Notes under the pieces: generated by a model
Databases searched by the model: none
What the model saw: the letters and a program-made list of their open reading frames with translations, nothing else
What the model was told of the DNA's origin: nothing
From: Amycolatopsis sp. cg9
GTDB taxonomy: Bacteria > Actinomycetota > Actinomycetes > Mycobacteriales > Pseudonocardiaceae
Direction: 5' to 3'
Length of the DNA stretch: 64,000 nt
Assembly (NCBI RefSeq): GCF_041346945.1
Contig: NZ_CP166850.1
Coordinates: forward strand, 8,168,501-8,232,500
In this document: piece by piece, positions 41,798 through 50,948 of the stretch
How the letters are laid out: every line of letters begins with the position of its first letter
Numbering within the stretch: the first letter of the stretch is position 1
Made by a program: the position numbers and the translations under genes

Positions 41798-42958
41798 TTA
41801 CCGGCGCAGGCGGTGCATCGCGGCGGCGCCGAGCGCGGGCCCGATCGCGAGCACGGGTACGGCGGCGCGCCAGCCGGCGGCGTCGGCCAGGAGCGGCAGC
41901 AGCTGGATGGTCGTGGCGCTGAGCAGGAACCCGAACGCCGTCATCGCGGTGAGCGCGGTGCCGACGTACCGCGGGTCGGCGGTTTCGGCGAGCGCGGCGG
42001 AGAACTGCCCCGAGTCCGCGATCACGGCGACGCCCCAGACCAGAAGCACGGGCAGCAGGAGGACGGTGCCGGAAACCGCGTAGGACAGCACGGCGCACCC
42101 CGCGCTGACGAGCATGGCCACCATCGCGACGACGGCCCGCCCGCAGCGGTCCGAGAGCGCGCCGCCCAGCAGGCACCCGGCGGCCCCGCAGACCCCGATG
42201 ACGGCGAAGGCGGTCACCCCGCCCGGCCCACCGGTCGCGGCGAGGTAGGCGGGCAGCCAGGCCCACAGGGCGTAGAGCTCCCACATGTGCCCGAAGTAGC
42301 CGAGGCACACCAGCCGCTGCCGCCGGTCGGCCACCATCCGCACCAGGTACCGCGGCTCCCACGGCGGCGAAGGCGCCCGATCCGGGCCTTCGCGGACGAA
42401 GAGCGTCGACACCGCGGCGCCGACGGTCGCGAGCACGGCGGCGCAGAGCAGGACAGCCCGCCAGTCGAGCGGCGCCAGGAGCGTGGGCACGGCGGACCCG
42501 ACGGTGAGGGCCGCGAGCAGCGTGCCCAGCGCGATGCCGCGCCGCCGCGGGAACCACGACACGACGACCTTCATCCCGACCGGGTAGACACCGGCGAGGG
42601 CGAAGCCGGTGGCGAACCGCAGGGGGACGACGAGCCCACGCACGTGCGCACACCACGGCAGCGCGGCGGTGCAGAGGGCGGCGAGCAGCGCACCGGCCGC
42701 GATGAGCGTCCGCGGCCGGATCCGGTCGGCGAGGTTGAAGGCGGCCGAAACCACCGCCCCGCAGGCGAAGCCGACCTGCACGGCGGCGGCCAGGAGGATC
42801 GCGTGCTCGCGGGAGAGCCCCCATTCGGCCCGCAGCGCGGGAACGACGGCGGAGGCGGAGAACCAGACGCTCATGGCACACACCTGCACGACGGCGAGCA
42901 AGGCGAGCTGCCGGGCGCCGGTGGTGGGCCGCGCCGGTGCGGACCGGAGGGAGATCAC
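41798..42958 (-). CDS. MFS transporter (cyanate/nitrate-like)
   Basis: A 386-residue protein with 12 predicted helices and MFS signatures (LADRIRPRTLIAAGALLAAL, LSDRCGRAVVAM). It resembles YfkF/CynX-like and nitrate/nitrite-type MFS carriers, substrate unknown. The GTG start near the first helix is a choice among several in-frame GTGs and is uncertain; a longer N-terminus would be Arg/Pro-rich and unlikely. It leads the transporter-cutA-rraA-like operon. Confidence 0.82.
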   Translation of the reverse strand: MISLRSAPARPTTGARQLALLAVVQVCAMSVWFSASAVVPALRAEWGLSREHAILLAAAVQVGFACGAVVSAAFNLADRIRPRTLIAAGALLAALCTAALPWCAHVRGLVVPLRFATGFALAGVYPVGMKVVVSWFPRRRGIALGTLLAALTVGSAVPTLLAPLDWRAVLLCAAVLATVGAAVSTLFVREGPDRAPSPPWEPRYLVRMVADRRQRLVCLGYFGHMWELYALWAWLPAYLAATGGPGGVTAFAVIGVCGAAGCLLGGALSDRCGRAVVAMVAMLVSAGCAVLSYAVSGTVLLLPVLLVWGVAVIADSGQFSAALAETADPRYVGTALTAMTAFGFLLSATTIQLLPLLADAAGWRAAVPVLAIGPALGAAAMHRLRR

Positions 42959-43441
42959 CCGCTCTACTTGCGGGTGGGGCACGCTCCTGGTCAACGGCGG
43001 GATGCGGGGCTTCACTCCATGGGCTGGAAAATCTCTCACATACTGGGCGGGTGGCGGGTGTCCGCGCGGGGTGGCTGGGCCGCACTGGGATGGCTGGGCC
43101 GCGGCGGGGCGGCGGACGATACCGCCGGCTGGCTGCAAGGGCTGGGCAGCCAGGGCGGCGGCCGGCCCGCCCGGCCAGGTCGCCGCGAGCGAGTCTTCGG
43201 CGGCGAGTCGCGGGCCAAGCCGCAGAGCCGGGCCCCTGGGCCAGGTCGCCGACGGCGCGCTCGGGCCAGCCCGCCCGCGGCGGATCGCAAGCAAGGCAGC
43301 CGGGCAGGCTTCAGCGCCGTAGCGCCAATGGAGGGTCGCCGGGCAGGCCGCGAGTCGGGTCGCCATAGCCGGACCCGTCGGATCGAACCGCCGGGTCGCC
43401 GCTTGGCCGACTCGCCATCAGTCGCCGCCGGGATCGCGCGG
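42959..43441. other. Intergenic region with short degenerate repeats
   Basis: About 480 bases between the MFS start and the Hsp70-like stop. No convincing gene. The sequence is built from short repeated words: GGTCGCC occurs at least five times, TGGCTGGGCCGC twice and GCCGGGCAGGC twice. It may be a decayed repeat tract or old gene remnant. Promoter of the MFS operon must lie at its left end. Confidence 0.5.
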
Positions 43442-45019
43442 TCAGGTTGTCGGAGTTGTCGTCGTTGTCGGCGTAGTGGTCGTCGTCGGCGTGGTCGTCT
43501 TCGTCGGGGTCGTCGTCTTCGGTGCCGTCTTGCGGTGCGTCGTGACCGGTGCGTTCGTGCGCGGCGGGACCACCGTCGCGTGCGTCGTCTGCGGTGTCTC
43601 CGGTGGGGGCAGCGTCACCAGCGTCGGCGTCTCGCTCGCCGAACTCGTCGCCGGTGGGGTGTTGCCCGATGGGCTGCCGCCCGCGTTGCTGACCGCCACC
43701 GCCACCCCGCCGATCGCCACGACCGCCACCGCGCACAGGCCCACCACCACGCCGCGGCGGGAGGCACGGCGGCCTGGGCCTTCCGGCTTCGGGCGGCCGA
43801 GGGACGGCGGTGGGGCTCCCGCGCCGAACTCGGGTGTCGCCATCGTGCGGGTCTCCTCGCGCGGTGGCGGCAAGCGCGGCTCCCCGCGTGGCGACGGCAC
43901 CCGCGGGATCTCGGGCGGCGGGCCGGCCGGGCGGGCCTCCGTCGCCTGCACCAGGCCGGAGCGGCCCGAGGCGAGTGCCGCCGCACCCAGGGCGACGCCG
44001 TACTTCGGGTGGATGTCGACCGCCGTCGGGCGGCCGAGCTCGGCCGAAACCAGCTGGGAGACCAGCGGGATCCGGGACGAGCCGCCGACCAGGAGGACCG
44101 CGCCGAGGTCGGCCGGGCGCAGGTTCGCCGAACGCAGCGCGCGGTGCAGTGACCCGAGCGTCGCCGCGATCGACGGGCGGATCATCTCCTCGAACTCGCC
44201 GCGGGTCAGCCGCACCTCGGTCTGCACCGACGGCAGCAGCACCGGGACCGCCACCTCGGTGTCCGCCGACAGGGCCTCCTTCGCCAGCACGCATTCCTGG
44301 CGCAGCCGCACGACCGCCGCCACCGCGCCCGGGTCGTCCGGGTCGATCTGCGACAGCTTCCCGTCCAGCGCCCGGTCGACGTGCCCGAACACGGCCTCGT
44401 CGAAGTCGACCCCGCCCAGGCCCTCGATGCCCTCGGGCGACCCGAGGATCTCGAAGCCGCCGTTGCGCTTCCGGAGCACGGTCGCGTCGAACGTGCCGCC
44501 GCCGAGGTCGTACACCGCGACGACGGCGCCCTCGTCGAGCCGCTCCTGGGCCGCGTAGTGCGCCGCCGCGGCTTCGGGCTCGGTGATCAGGCCGACGCGG
44601 TCGATCCCGGTCAGCTTCGGCACCTGCTCGAACAGCTCCCGCTTGTACGGTCCCCAGTTCGCCGGGTGGGTCAGCGTGATCCGGTCCGGCCGGCCGCCCT
44701 GCTGCCCGGCGACCGTCCGGACCACGTACCCGAGGAGGTGGGCCATCAGCGACGCCACCGAGTGCGGCGCGCCGCCGAGCAGCACCGGCGTCGGATCGCC
44801 GAGGCGCCGCTTGAACTCCCGCGTCACGCGGTCGGGTTCGACGGCCGCCCGCCGGCTCGCCGCGTCCCCGACCAGCACGCTGCCGTCGGGCCGCAGCAGC
44901 ACCACCGACGGGATGGCCGCCGTGCGGTCGCCGAGCGACACCATTTCGACGTGGCCGGCGCGGTCGACGGCGGCGGCCGTGAAGGTCGTGCCGAGGTCGA
45001 TGCCCAGTCCGTAGCCCAT
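43442..45019 (-). CDS. Hsp70-like ATPase with C-terminal membrane helix and Thr/Pro-rich tail
   Basis: A 525-residue DnaK-like protein. The nucleotide-binding domain (about 1-350) has GIDLGTTFTAAAV, VYDLGGGTFDATVL and VLLVGGSSRIPLV. There is no Hsp70 substrate-binding domain; instead a Pro-rich linker, one membrane helix (about 418-440, VVVGLCAVAVVAIGGVAVAV) and an extracellular Ser/Thr/Pro tail ending in TTTPTTTTTPTT repeats. Such chimeras are actinobacterial and their role is unknown. It is the last gene of the dynamin operon, one base after the acidic protein gene. Confidence 0.85.
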   Translation of the reverse strand: MGYGLGIDLGTTFTAAAVDRAGHVEMVSLGDRTAAIPSVVLLRPDGSVLVGDAASRRAAVEPDRVTREFKRRLGDPTPVLLGGAPHSVASLMAHLLGYVVRTVAGQQGGRPDRITLTHPANWGPYKRELFEQVPKLTGIDRVGLITEPEAAAAHYAAQERLDEGAVVAVYDLGGGTFDATVLRKRNGGFEILGSPEGIEGLGGVDFDEAVFGHVDRALDGKLSQIDPDDPGAVAAVVRLRQECVLAKEALSADTEVAVPVLLPSVQTEVRLTRGEFEEMIRPSIAATLGSLHRALRSANLRPADLGAVLLVGGSSRIPLVSQLVSAELGRPTAVDIHPKYGVALGAAALASGRSGLVQATEARPAGPPPEIPRVPSPRGEPRLPPPREETRTMATPEFGAGAPPPSLGRPKPEGPGRRASRRGVVVGLCAVAVVAIGGVAVAVSNAGGSPSGNTPPATSSASETPTLVTLPPPETPQTTHATVVPPRTNAPVTTHRKTAPKTTTPTKTTTPTTTTTPTTTTTPTT

Positions 45020-45020
45020 G

Positions 45021-46226
45021 TCAGCCTCCGCCGCCGGTGTGCGCGTGGTCGAAAATCGGGTGTTCCGCGGGAACCGGCTCCGGTTCCGCCAGGTGGTCTT
45101 CGTGCGGGTGGTCCTCGGGCGGGTCCGCCGGGGGCGGGTCGGGCGGCTCCGGGGGCGGGTCTTCCGGCACGTGGTCGGCGACCGGAACGGGGTCCGGCAC
45201 GGGGTGGCGCGGCGGCTCGAACGGGTGCTCCCGCTCCACCGGATGCGGCCGGTTCCCGGTGACCTCGCCGGCGTCGTGGTGCGCCGGTTCGCGTTCGGTC
45301 GCGAAGCTGTGCCGCGGGGCCGGGTGCTCGGTGAGCGACGCCGACGCCGCCAGGGTCGTCTCCACGGCCATCGGCGCGGTGTCCACTGTGGATGGTGTCC
45401 GGCCGAACGTGACGACCGGCGGTGCCGGTGGCCCGGGCAGCGTCGGCGCCGGGGCGGTGACCTGCGCGGTCACCGTCGCGCCGCGGCCCTTGTCCGCGAT
45501 CACCTCGGTCTGGTGGATGGTCGGCCCGGCCGGCTCGCCGAACGGGTCGTCGGCCCGCGCCTGCTCGTCCACGGTGACCTCGACGTCGATCCCGGGCGGC
45601 CCGGACTCGGCCTCGTCGAGGACGACCGTCTCCTCCTGGAAGATCTCGATGTCGCCGTGCCCGGGCGCGTCGGGGGTGAGCTCGTAGGTCAGCGAACCCT
45701 GGTGCTCCACGGTGATCGTGCCGTCCGGGTTCTCGTGGATGACGACATCGGCGTCCTGCACGATGTCGATGTCCGTGTCGCCGGGCGTCCCGTCGCCGGG
45801 TACGACGAGGTGCTGGTGGTCGGTGTAGACCTCGTCGCGGCCGTTGTTGTGCACCACGAACCGTTCGGTGGCGTCGATGATGAAGTTGCCGAACTCGTCT
45901 TCGCGGACCTCGATCTGCTCGAACTCCTCGACGGTGGGCAGATCCTTCAGCGGCAGTCCGTCCGCGGTCTCCGGGTGCCAGACGGTGCCGGTCTGCGCTT
46001 CCACGTGACCGTCTTCGCCGCGGGTGACCGTGCTGGTCTCCACCTCGGGGACGTACTCGTGCTCGGGCACGTCGTGCGCGGTCTCCGCGGCGGCCGGCTC
46101 CGGTTGCGGGGGCGGCGGGGTGGGGGTCGCGCCCGGGGTGAGCGCGTTGCCGACCACTTCCGACGCGACCGCGCCGGCGGCGGCCGTGACGGCCTTCCGG
46201 ATCTTCCCCTTCGGCTGGTCGGTCAC
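45021..46226 (-). CDS. Acidic Pro-rich protein of the dynamin operon
   Basis: A 401-residue, strongly acidic protein. A short basic N-terminus (TDQPKGKIRKAVTAAAGAVA) precedes a beta-rich region of irregular repeats (for example DTDIDIVQDADVVIHENPDG, GDIEIFQEETVVLDEAESG) and a Pro/His/Glu-rich C-terminal 130 residues. No known domain. The GTG overlaps the GTPase stop and GGAGG lies seven bases upstream. By position it should function with the GTPases and the Hsp70-like protein, perhaps as an adaptor. Confidence 0.75.
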   Translation of the reverse strand: MTDQPKGKIRKAVTAAAGAVASEVVGNALTPGATPTPPPPQPEPAAAETAHDVPEHEYVPEVETSTVTRGEDGHVEAQTGTVWHPETADGLPLKDLPTVEEFEQIEVREDEFGNFIIDATERFVVHNNGRDEVYTDHQHLVVPGDGTPGDTDIDIVQDADVVIHENPDGTITVEHQGSLTYELTPDAPGHGDIEIFQEETVVLDEAESGPPGIDVEVTVDEQARADDPFGEPAGPTIHQTEVIADKGRGATVTAQVTAPAPTLPGPPAPPVVTFGRTPSTVDTAPMAVETTLAASASLTEHPAPRHSFATEREPAHHDAGEVTGNRPHPVEREHPFEPPRHPVPDPVPVADHVPEDPPPEPPDPPPADPPEDHPHEDHLAEPEPVPAEHPIFDHAHTGGGG

Positions 46227-47698
46227 GACAGGACCTCCGCCCTGGCTTCGCTGAGCAGGATTCCTTCGCAGGTGCGCACCAGCACGCGCGCCGCGTCGCG
46301 GACGTCGCGCGGGGACGCCGGGTGCTCGGCGCGCCGCTGCCACCTCAGCAGCTGCGCGCCGAGCGCCTGCCGGACCGCGGCGCGGCCCGCGTTCCCCGGC
46401 AGGCCCAGCCGGCTCGGCACGTCCACCCCGGTCGCGCCGAGCAGCCGTTCCGCGTCGCGGGCCTCGTCGGTGGTGAACAGCACGACGCCGAGCCGGATCG
46501 AGTCGATCAGCTGGATCTCGGCGAACTCGTGCGCCCCGGCGACGATCCGCTCCCATTCGTGCAGCAGGCCGCCGGTGCGGTCCGGGTAGGCGCGCAGCAC
46601 CAGTTCCGCCGCCTGCAGCGCCGAGCGCGCCTTGAGCACGTCGGCCCGCGCGGCGAACTGCGTGGTCAGGAGCGACCGGAGGCGGTGCAGGCCGCTGCGC
46701 GCCAGCAGCTCGCCCGACAGCGCCCGCGCGCCCGTCACCAGCTCGCCGCGGACCAGCTCGATCGCCAGCCGCACGCCGAAGAGGCCGTAGCGGGCCAGCA
46801 GCTCGGCGCGTTCCGCCGCCGGGACGTCCACTTCGGACTCGCCGGTGGCGAACCGGTCCGCTGACGTCAGCAGCCGCGCCACTTCGGCCTCCGGCGCGGC
46901 CGCGAGCCGCCGGAACGCGCGGAACTCCGACTCCTTGAGCGACGCCGCGGAGCTGGCCAGCAGGCCGGCCACCGGGACCACGGTCTGGCAGAGCCCGCGG
47001 ACCCGCGGGTCCCGGGCGTAGCGGCCGGCGATCTTCACCGCCGAATCGAGCGCGTCCGCCCGGGCGTGCCCGACCTCGTCGGCCTTCGCCAGCACGCCGA
47101 TGGTGTTCACCGGGCGCCGCTGCGCCGGGTCGTCGTGGAAGGCGTCCAGGAACCGGACGTCGTCGCCGTGCACGTGCCGCATCAGGTACACCACGGCGTC
47201 CGCGGTGCCCACGCCGTCGCCCTCGGGGACGAGCGCCGCTTCGGTGCGCCCGGAGACCTCGGCCCGCGCCGACCCCAGTCCGGGCGTGTCGATCAGCGTC
47301 ATCGCGCGCAGGGCGGGCGACGGCCAGTCGACGACGAGCCGGTCGACGTCATCGGGCGCCATGCCGAGTTCGAGGCCGAGGGTGCCGGACAACCGGCCGA
47401 AGGGCAGCTGGCGGGGCATCCCGCGGACCGGGTGCAGCATGATCCGGTAGGTCGGGCCGTTGCGGTACCAGGTGACGACCCGGGTGCACTCCCCCGCGTC
47501 GGTTGCCGCGAGCTCCTGGCCGACGAGCGCGTTGAGCAGCGTGGACTTCCCGGCCTTGACGCGCCCGGCGATCGCGACGCGCAGCGGCTCGGCGAGCCGG
47601 CCGGCGATCTGCCGCAGCTGCGGCTCGGCGGGCGTGCCCGCGTAGCCGGCGCACGCGCGGGCGACGAACCCGCGGACCTGGAGGTGGAGCGGGGTCAT
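46223..47698 (-). CDS. Dynamin-like GTPase, IniC-like
   Basis: A 491-residue GTPase: P-loop GRVKAGKSTLLN (about 45-56), switch G3 LIDTPGLGS and G4 VLAKADEV. The remainder is helical without a membrane segment, like mycobacterial IniC. It overlaps the upstream larger GTPase gene (ATGA). Paired bacterial dynamins usually work together to remodel or protect membranes. Confidence 0.85.
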   Translation of the reverse strand: MTPLHLQVRGFVARACAGYAGTPAEPQLRQIAGRLAEPLRVAIAGRVKAGKSTLLNALVGQELAATDAGECTRVVTWYRNGPTYRIMLHPVRGMPRQLPFGRLSGTLGLELGMAPDDVDRLVVDWPSPALRAMTLIDTPGLGSARAEVSGRTEAALVPEGDGVGTADAVVYLMRHVHGDDVRFLDAFHDDPAQRRPVNTIGVLAKADEVGHARADALDSAVKIAGRYARDPRVRGLCQTVVPVAGLLASSAASLKESEFRAFRRLAAAPEAEVARLLTSADRFATGESEVDVPAAERAELLARYGLFGVRLAIELVRGELVTGARALSGELLARSGLHRLRSLLTTQFAARADVLKARSALQAAELVLRAYPDRTGGLLHEWERIVAGAHEFAEIQLIDSIRLGVVLFTTDEARDAERLLGATGVDVPSRLGLPGNAGRAAVRQALGAQLLRWQRRAEHPASPRDVRDAARVLVRTCEGILLSEARAEVLS

Positions 47699-49533
47699 CG
47701 GGCCACCGCCTTGGGCTTGGGCGCGCTGCGGAAGGTGAGCTCGTCGGCGCGGCGGCCGAGCACCTCGAGGGCTTCGATGTCGGCTTCGAGCCGTTTGAGC
47801 TCGGCCGCCTCGGCGTCGTCGGCGACGACCGCCTTCTTCGCGTTGGCGAGACCTTCGGTGAGGGACCGCTGGAGTTCTTCGACGCGCGCGCTGTAGGCGT
47901 CGCGGAGCTCTCGTTGGACGGTCCGCATCGCGTCGCGGGAGTCCTTGCCGACCTGGAGGTTGAACTCGTCGACGAACCGGCGCACCGCGGTCTTGGCCAG
48001 GCCGCGGCGTTTTTCCAGCTGCCGCTTGCGTTCGTCGAGGAAACCCGAGCGGCCCATGAGCAGGCCGGCGGCGACCCCGAACGGCGTCGGGATGGCCAGC
48101 GCGGCCATCTTGGTGAGCATGGAGAACATCAGGAACCCGCTGTAGGCCTTCTGGAACGCCGCCATGCCGGTGGTGCCGCGGGTCTTGACGCCGGTGAAGG
48201 AGGCGTCGATGTCGATCTCCTCGACGACCCGCACCGGAGCCTGGACCTCCCGCGGCAGCACGGCCTGGGACTCGGCGAGCTCGAAGTGGTCGGCGACCCG
48301 CCCGGCCAGCACCCTGGCCTGCTTGACGAACGTCGTGTAGTTCTCGAGCGTCTCGTTCGCCAGGCGCTGCCGCAGCCACTTCTCGAACTCGGCCCAGTTC
48401 TTGGCCGGGTCACCGTCTTCGATGGCCTCTTCGGCCTCGTGCAGCACGCCGCGGGAGCGGGCGCGCAGGTCGTAGTCCACATCGGACGAAATGTCGGCGA
48501 AGCCGTCGAAGAGGAGCTGCTGCCACTTGGCGGACTGGCTGCGCAGCGCGTCGACGCGGTCGTTGACGCGCCCGAGCTCCGCGACGAGCGCGGCGGACTG
48601 CTCGGGGTGGGCGAGCGCGGTGCGGCGGGCGCGCAGGCCGGCGTGCAGCTGCCCGACCGCGGACCCGACGTGCAGGCCGACGGCGTTGAGCGCGGATCGC
48701 TCGGCGTCCCCGACCACGCCCTGCAGGCACTTGACCAGCTCCGGGAAGCCGGACTCGACGTTCATCCCCTGGTCGGCCGAGCGGGCCGCGATGGTGCGCA
48801 GCTCCGAGGACACGGCGACGGTGTCGATGCCGATGCCGCACGCTTCGAGGTGGCCGGCGTTGAGCTCGAGGATGCGCCGCCACTGCGGGTAGAGGTCGAT
48901 CTTGGTGAGGACGAAGAAGACGCTCGGGCAGAGTTCTTTCACCGTCCGGAGGAACCGCAGCTCGGCGCCGGTGAGTTCCTGGGAAGCGTCCGAGAGGAAC
49001 AGGACGGCGTGCGCCCGCGGGAGCGAGCTCACGGTGACGGCGTTGTGCAGCGAGCCGAGCCCGCCGACGCCGGGGGTGTCGACCAGCACCAGCCCACCGG
49101 ACAGCAGCTGGCGGCTGATCGACGCGGTGACGGTTTTGAGCTTGCGGACGTTGCCCGGGTTCCCCGCCTCGCTCACGTGGGATGGGAGGTCTTCGAGGGA
49201 GATCCGCTCGGTCCACGGCGGCGACGACGGGTCGGCAGGTTCGTAGGTCGCCAGAGCCCCGGACTCCGGCGCGTAGCGGACGACGGTCGGCACCGCGGTC
49301 GCGATGTCGTCGTCGACCGGGCAGATCTTGGCGGTCAGCAGTGCGTTGATGAGCGAACTCTTGCCCTGCTTGAACTCCCCGACGACGTAGACGGTGACGT
49401 CCGGTTCGGACAGCAGGCGCCGGGCGTCGGTGAGGCGCTGGACGAGATCGTCCCGCCCGTAGGCCTTCGCCCCCTTGACCGCGAGGTCGAGGGTGTCGAG
49501 GGCGACGCGCCCCCCGCCACTCGGCTCCTGCAT
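47695..49533 (-). CDS. Dynamin-like GTPase, IniA-like
   Basis: A 612-residue bacterial dynamin: P-loop GEFKQGKSSLIN (about 53-64), G3 VDTPGVGG, G4 LTKIDLY. A hydrophobic paddle-like stretch (about 470-500, FLMFSMLTKMAALAIPTPFG) lies between helical stalk regions, and a C-terminal coiled coil follows (about 550-595). It resembles IniA, whose operon is induced by cell-wall-active drugs. It starts 25 bp after the repeat-protein gene. Confidence 0.87.
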   Translation of the reverse strand: MQEPSGGGRVALDTLDLAVKGAKAYGRDDLVQRLTDARRLLSEPDVTVYVVGEFKQGKSSLINALLTAKICPVDDDIATAVPTVVRYAPESGALATYEPADPSSPPWTERISLEDLPSHVSEAGNPGNVRKLKTVTASISRQLLSGGLVLVDTPGVGGLGSLHNAVTVSSLPRAHAVLFLSDASQELTGAELRFLRTVKELCPSVFFVLTKIDLYPQWRRILELNAGHLEACGIGIDTVAVSSELRTIAARSADQGMNVESGFPELVKCLQGVVGDAERSALNAVGLHVGSAVGQLHAGLRARRTALAHPEQSAALVAELGRVNDRVDALRSQSAKWQQLLFDGFADISSDVDYDLRARSRGVLHEAEEAIEDGDPAKNWAEFEKWLRQRLANETLENYTTFVKQARVLAGRVADHFELAESQAVLPREVQAPVRVVEEIDIDASFTGVKTRGTTGMAAFQKAYSGFLMFSMLTKMAALAIPTPFGVAAGLLMGRSGFLDERKRQLEKRRGLAKTAVRRFVDEFNLQVGKDSRDAMRTVQRELRDAYSARVEELQRSLTEGLANAKKAVVADDAEAAELKRLEADIEALEVLGRRADELTFRSAPKPKAVAR

Positions 49534-49558
49534 GACCGCTCCTCGTTCTTACGCCGGC

Positions 49559-50818
49559 TCAGTAGTGGTCGACGTCGTGGTGGTGGTCGGCGTGGTGGTC
49601 GTGGTCGTGCCCGCCGTGGTGGTGCTCGTGTTCGTGGCCGTGGTGCTCGTGGCCGTGGTGCTCGGTGGCGGCCTGCTCGTTGAACTGGTTGCCGCCGTGG
49701 TGGCCCTGGGCCTGCTCGTTCTGGAAGATGTTGCCGTGGCCGCCCGTGGAGGCCTGCTCGTTGAACTGGTTGCCGCCATGGCCGCCGGAACCCTGCTCGT
49801 TCTGGAAGATGTTGCCGTGACCGCCCGTGGAGGCCTGCTCGTTGAACTGGTTGCCGCCATGGCCGCCGGAACCCTGCTCGTTCTGGAAGATGCTTCCCGA
49901 GCCACCCGTCGACGCCTGCTCGTTGAACTGGTTCCCCCCGTGACCACCGGAACCCTGCTCGTTCTGGAAGATGTCGCCGGAGCCGCCGCCGGTCGAGGCC
50001 TGCTCGTTGAACTGGTTCCCACCGTGACCACCGGAACCCTGCTCGTTCTGGAAGATGTCGCCGGAGCCGCCGCCGGTCGAGGCCTGCTCGTTGAACTGGT
50101 TCCCACCGTGACCACCGGAACCCTGCTCGTTCTGGAAGATGTCGCCGGAGCCGCCGCCGGTCGAGGCCTGCTCGTTGAACTGGTTCCCACCGTGGCCACC
50201 CGAGCCCTGCTCGTTCTGGAAGATGTTGCCTACGCCGCCCGTGGAGGCCTGCTCGTTGAACTGGTTGCCGCCGTGGCCACCGGCACCCTGCTCGTTCTGG
50301 AACACGTCACCGTGGTGGCCGGCCGACGCCTGCTCGTTGAACTGGTTGCCGCCGCGGCCGGAGCCTTGCTCGTTCTGGAAGATGTCGCCGCCGCGCCCAC
50401 CCGTCGAAGCCTGCTCGTTGAACTGGTTCCCCCCGGCACCACCCGAACCCTGCTCGTTCTGGAAGATGTCCCCACGGCCGCCTGTGGAAGCCTGCTCGTT
50501 GAACTGGTTCCCCCCGGCACCCCCGGAACCCTGCTCGTTCTGGAAGATGTCGCCGCCGCGGCCACCCGTCGAAGCCTGCTCGTTGAACTGGTTCCCCCCG
50601 GCACCACCCGAACCCTGCTCGTTCTGGAAGATGTCCCCACGGCCGCCTGTGGAAGCCTGCTCGTTGAACTGGTTCCCCCCGGCACCCCCGGAACCCTGCT
50701 CGTTCTGGAAGATGTCGCCGCCGCGGCCACCCGTCGAAGCCTGCTCGTTGAACTGGTTCCCCCCGGCACCCCCGGAACCCTGCTCGTTCTGGAAAACGTC
50801 GCCCGATGAAGTCGTCAT
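49559..50818 (-). CDS. 14-repeat Gly/Asn/Gln protein with His-rich tail (IniB-position)
   Basis: A 419-residue protein made of 14 repeats of about 27 residues (consensus GDIFQNEQGSGGxGG, NQFNEQASTGGxG), each containing two related halves around FQNEQ and FNEQA. The last 31 residues hold 16 histidines and many acids, a likely metal-binding tail. There is no signal peptide or membrane helix. It lies where the Gly-rich IniB lies in iniBAC operons but shows no IniB N-terminal domain. AGGAG precedes the ATG. The regular Asn/Gln/Gly pattern suggests a beta-solenoid or amyloid-like structure (inference). Confidence 0.78.
   Translation of the reverse strand: MTTSSGDVFQNEQGSGGAGGNQFNEQASTGGRGGDIFQNEQGSGGAGGNQFNEQASTGGRGDIFQNEQGSGGAGGNQFNEQASTGGRGGDIFQNEQGSGGAGGNQFNEQASTGGRGDIFQNEQGSGGAGGNQFNEQASTGGRGGDIFQNEQGSGRGGNQFNEQASAGHHGDVFQNEQGAGGHGGNQFNEQASTGGVGNIFQNEQGSGGHGGNQFNEQASTGGGSGDIFQNEQGSGGHGGNQFNEQASTGGGSGDIFQNEQGSGGHGGNQFNEQASTGGGSGDIFQNEQGSGGHGGNQFNEQASTGGSGSIFQNEQGSGGHGGNQFNEQASTGGHGNIFQNEQGSGGHGGNQFNEQASTGGHGNIFQNEQAQGHHGGNQFNEQAATEHHGHEHHGHEHEHHHGGHDHDHHADHHHDVDHY
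49655..50803 (-). repeat. Tandem coding repeats of 78-84 bp (14 copies)
   Basis: Near-identical units such as GAACTGGTTCCC...CTGCTCGTTCTGGAA on the plus strand; several neighbouring units are identical at DNA level. Units fall into two types by the base sequence for GGAGG or GGHGG, suggesting block duplication. Copy number may vary between strains. Confidence 0.9.
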
Positions 50819-50948
50819 CGTGTGCACTCCTGACATTCGGATCGGTGAAGCCCGTGCCCCTCCGTTGTCCTCAAGTCTTGGGCCGACAACCCCCGCCGTC
50901 ATGAGTAGCTGCCTACTCGGCTTCGCCGGGCGCACCACCGCCGACTAC

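Noticed and set aside
49655..50803. CRISPR-like regular repeats
   Set aside because: Units are 78-84 bp, contiguous, in frame and encode a repetitive protein; there are no unique spacers or cas genes.
49475..50809. Long plus-strand frame with Leu/Val-rich repeats across the repeat gene
   Set aside because: It is the antisense reading of the 14-repeat gene. It has no ribosome site, and the minus-strand gene has one plus operon context.
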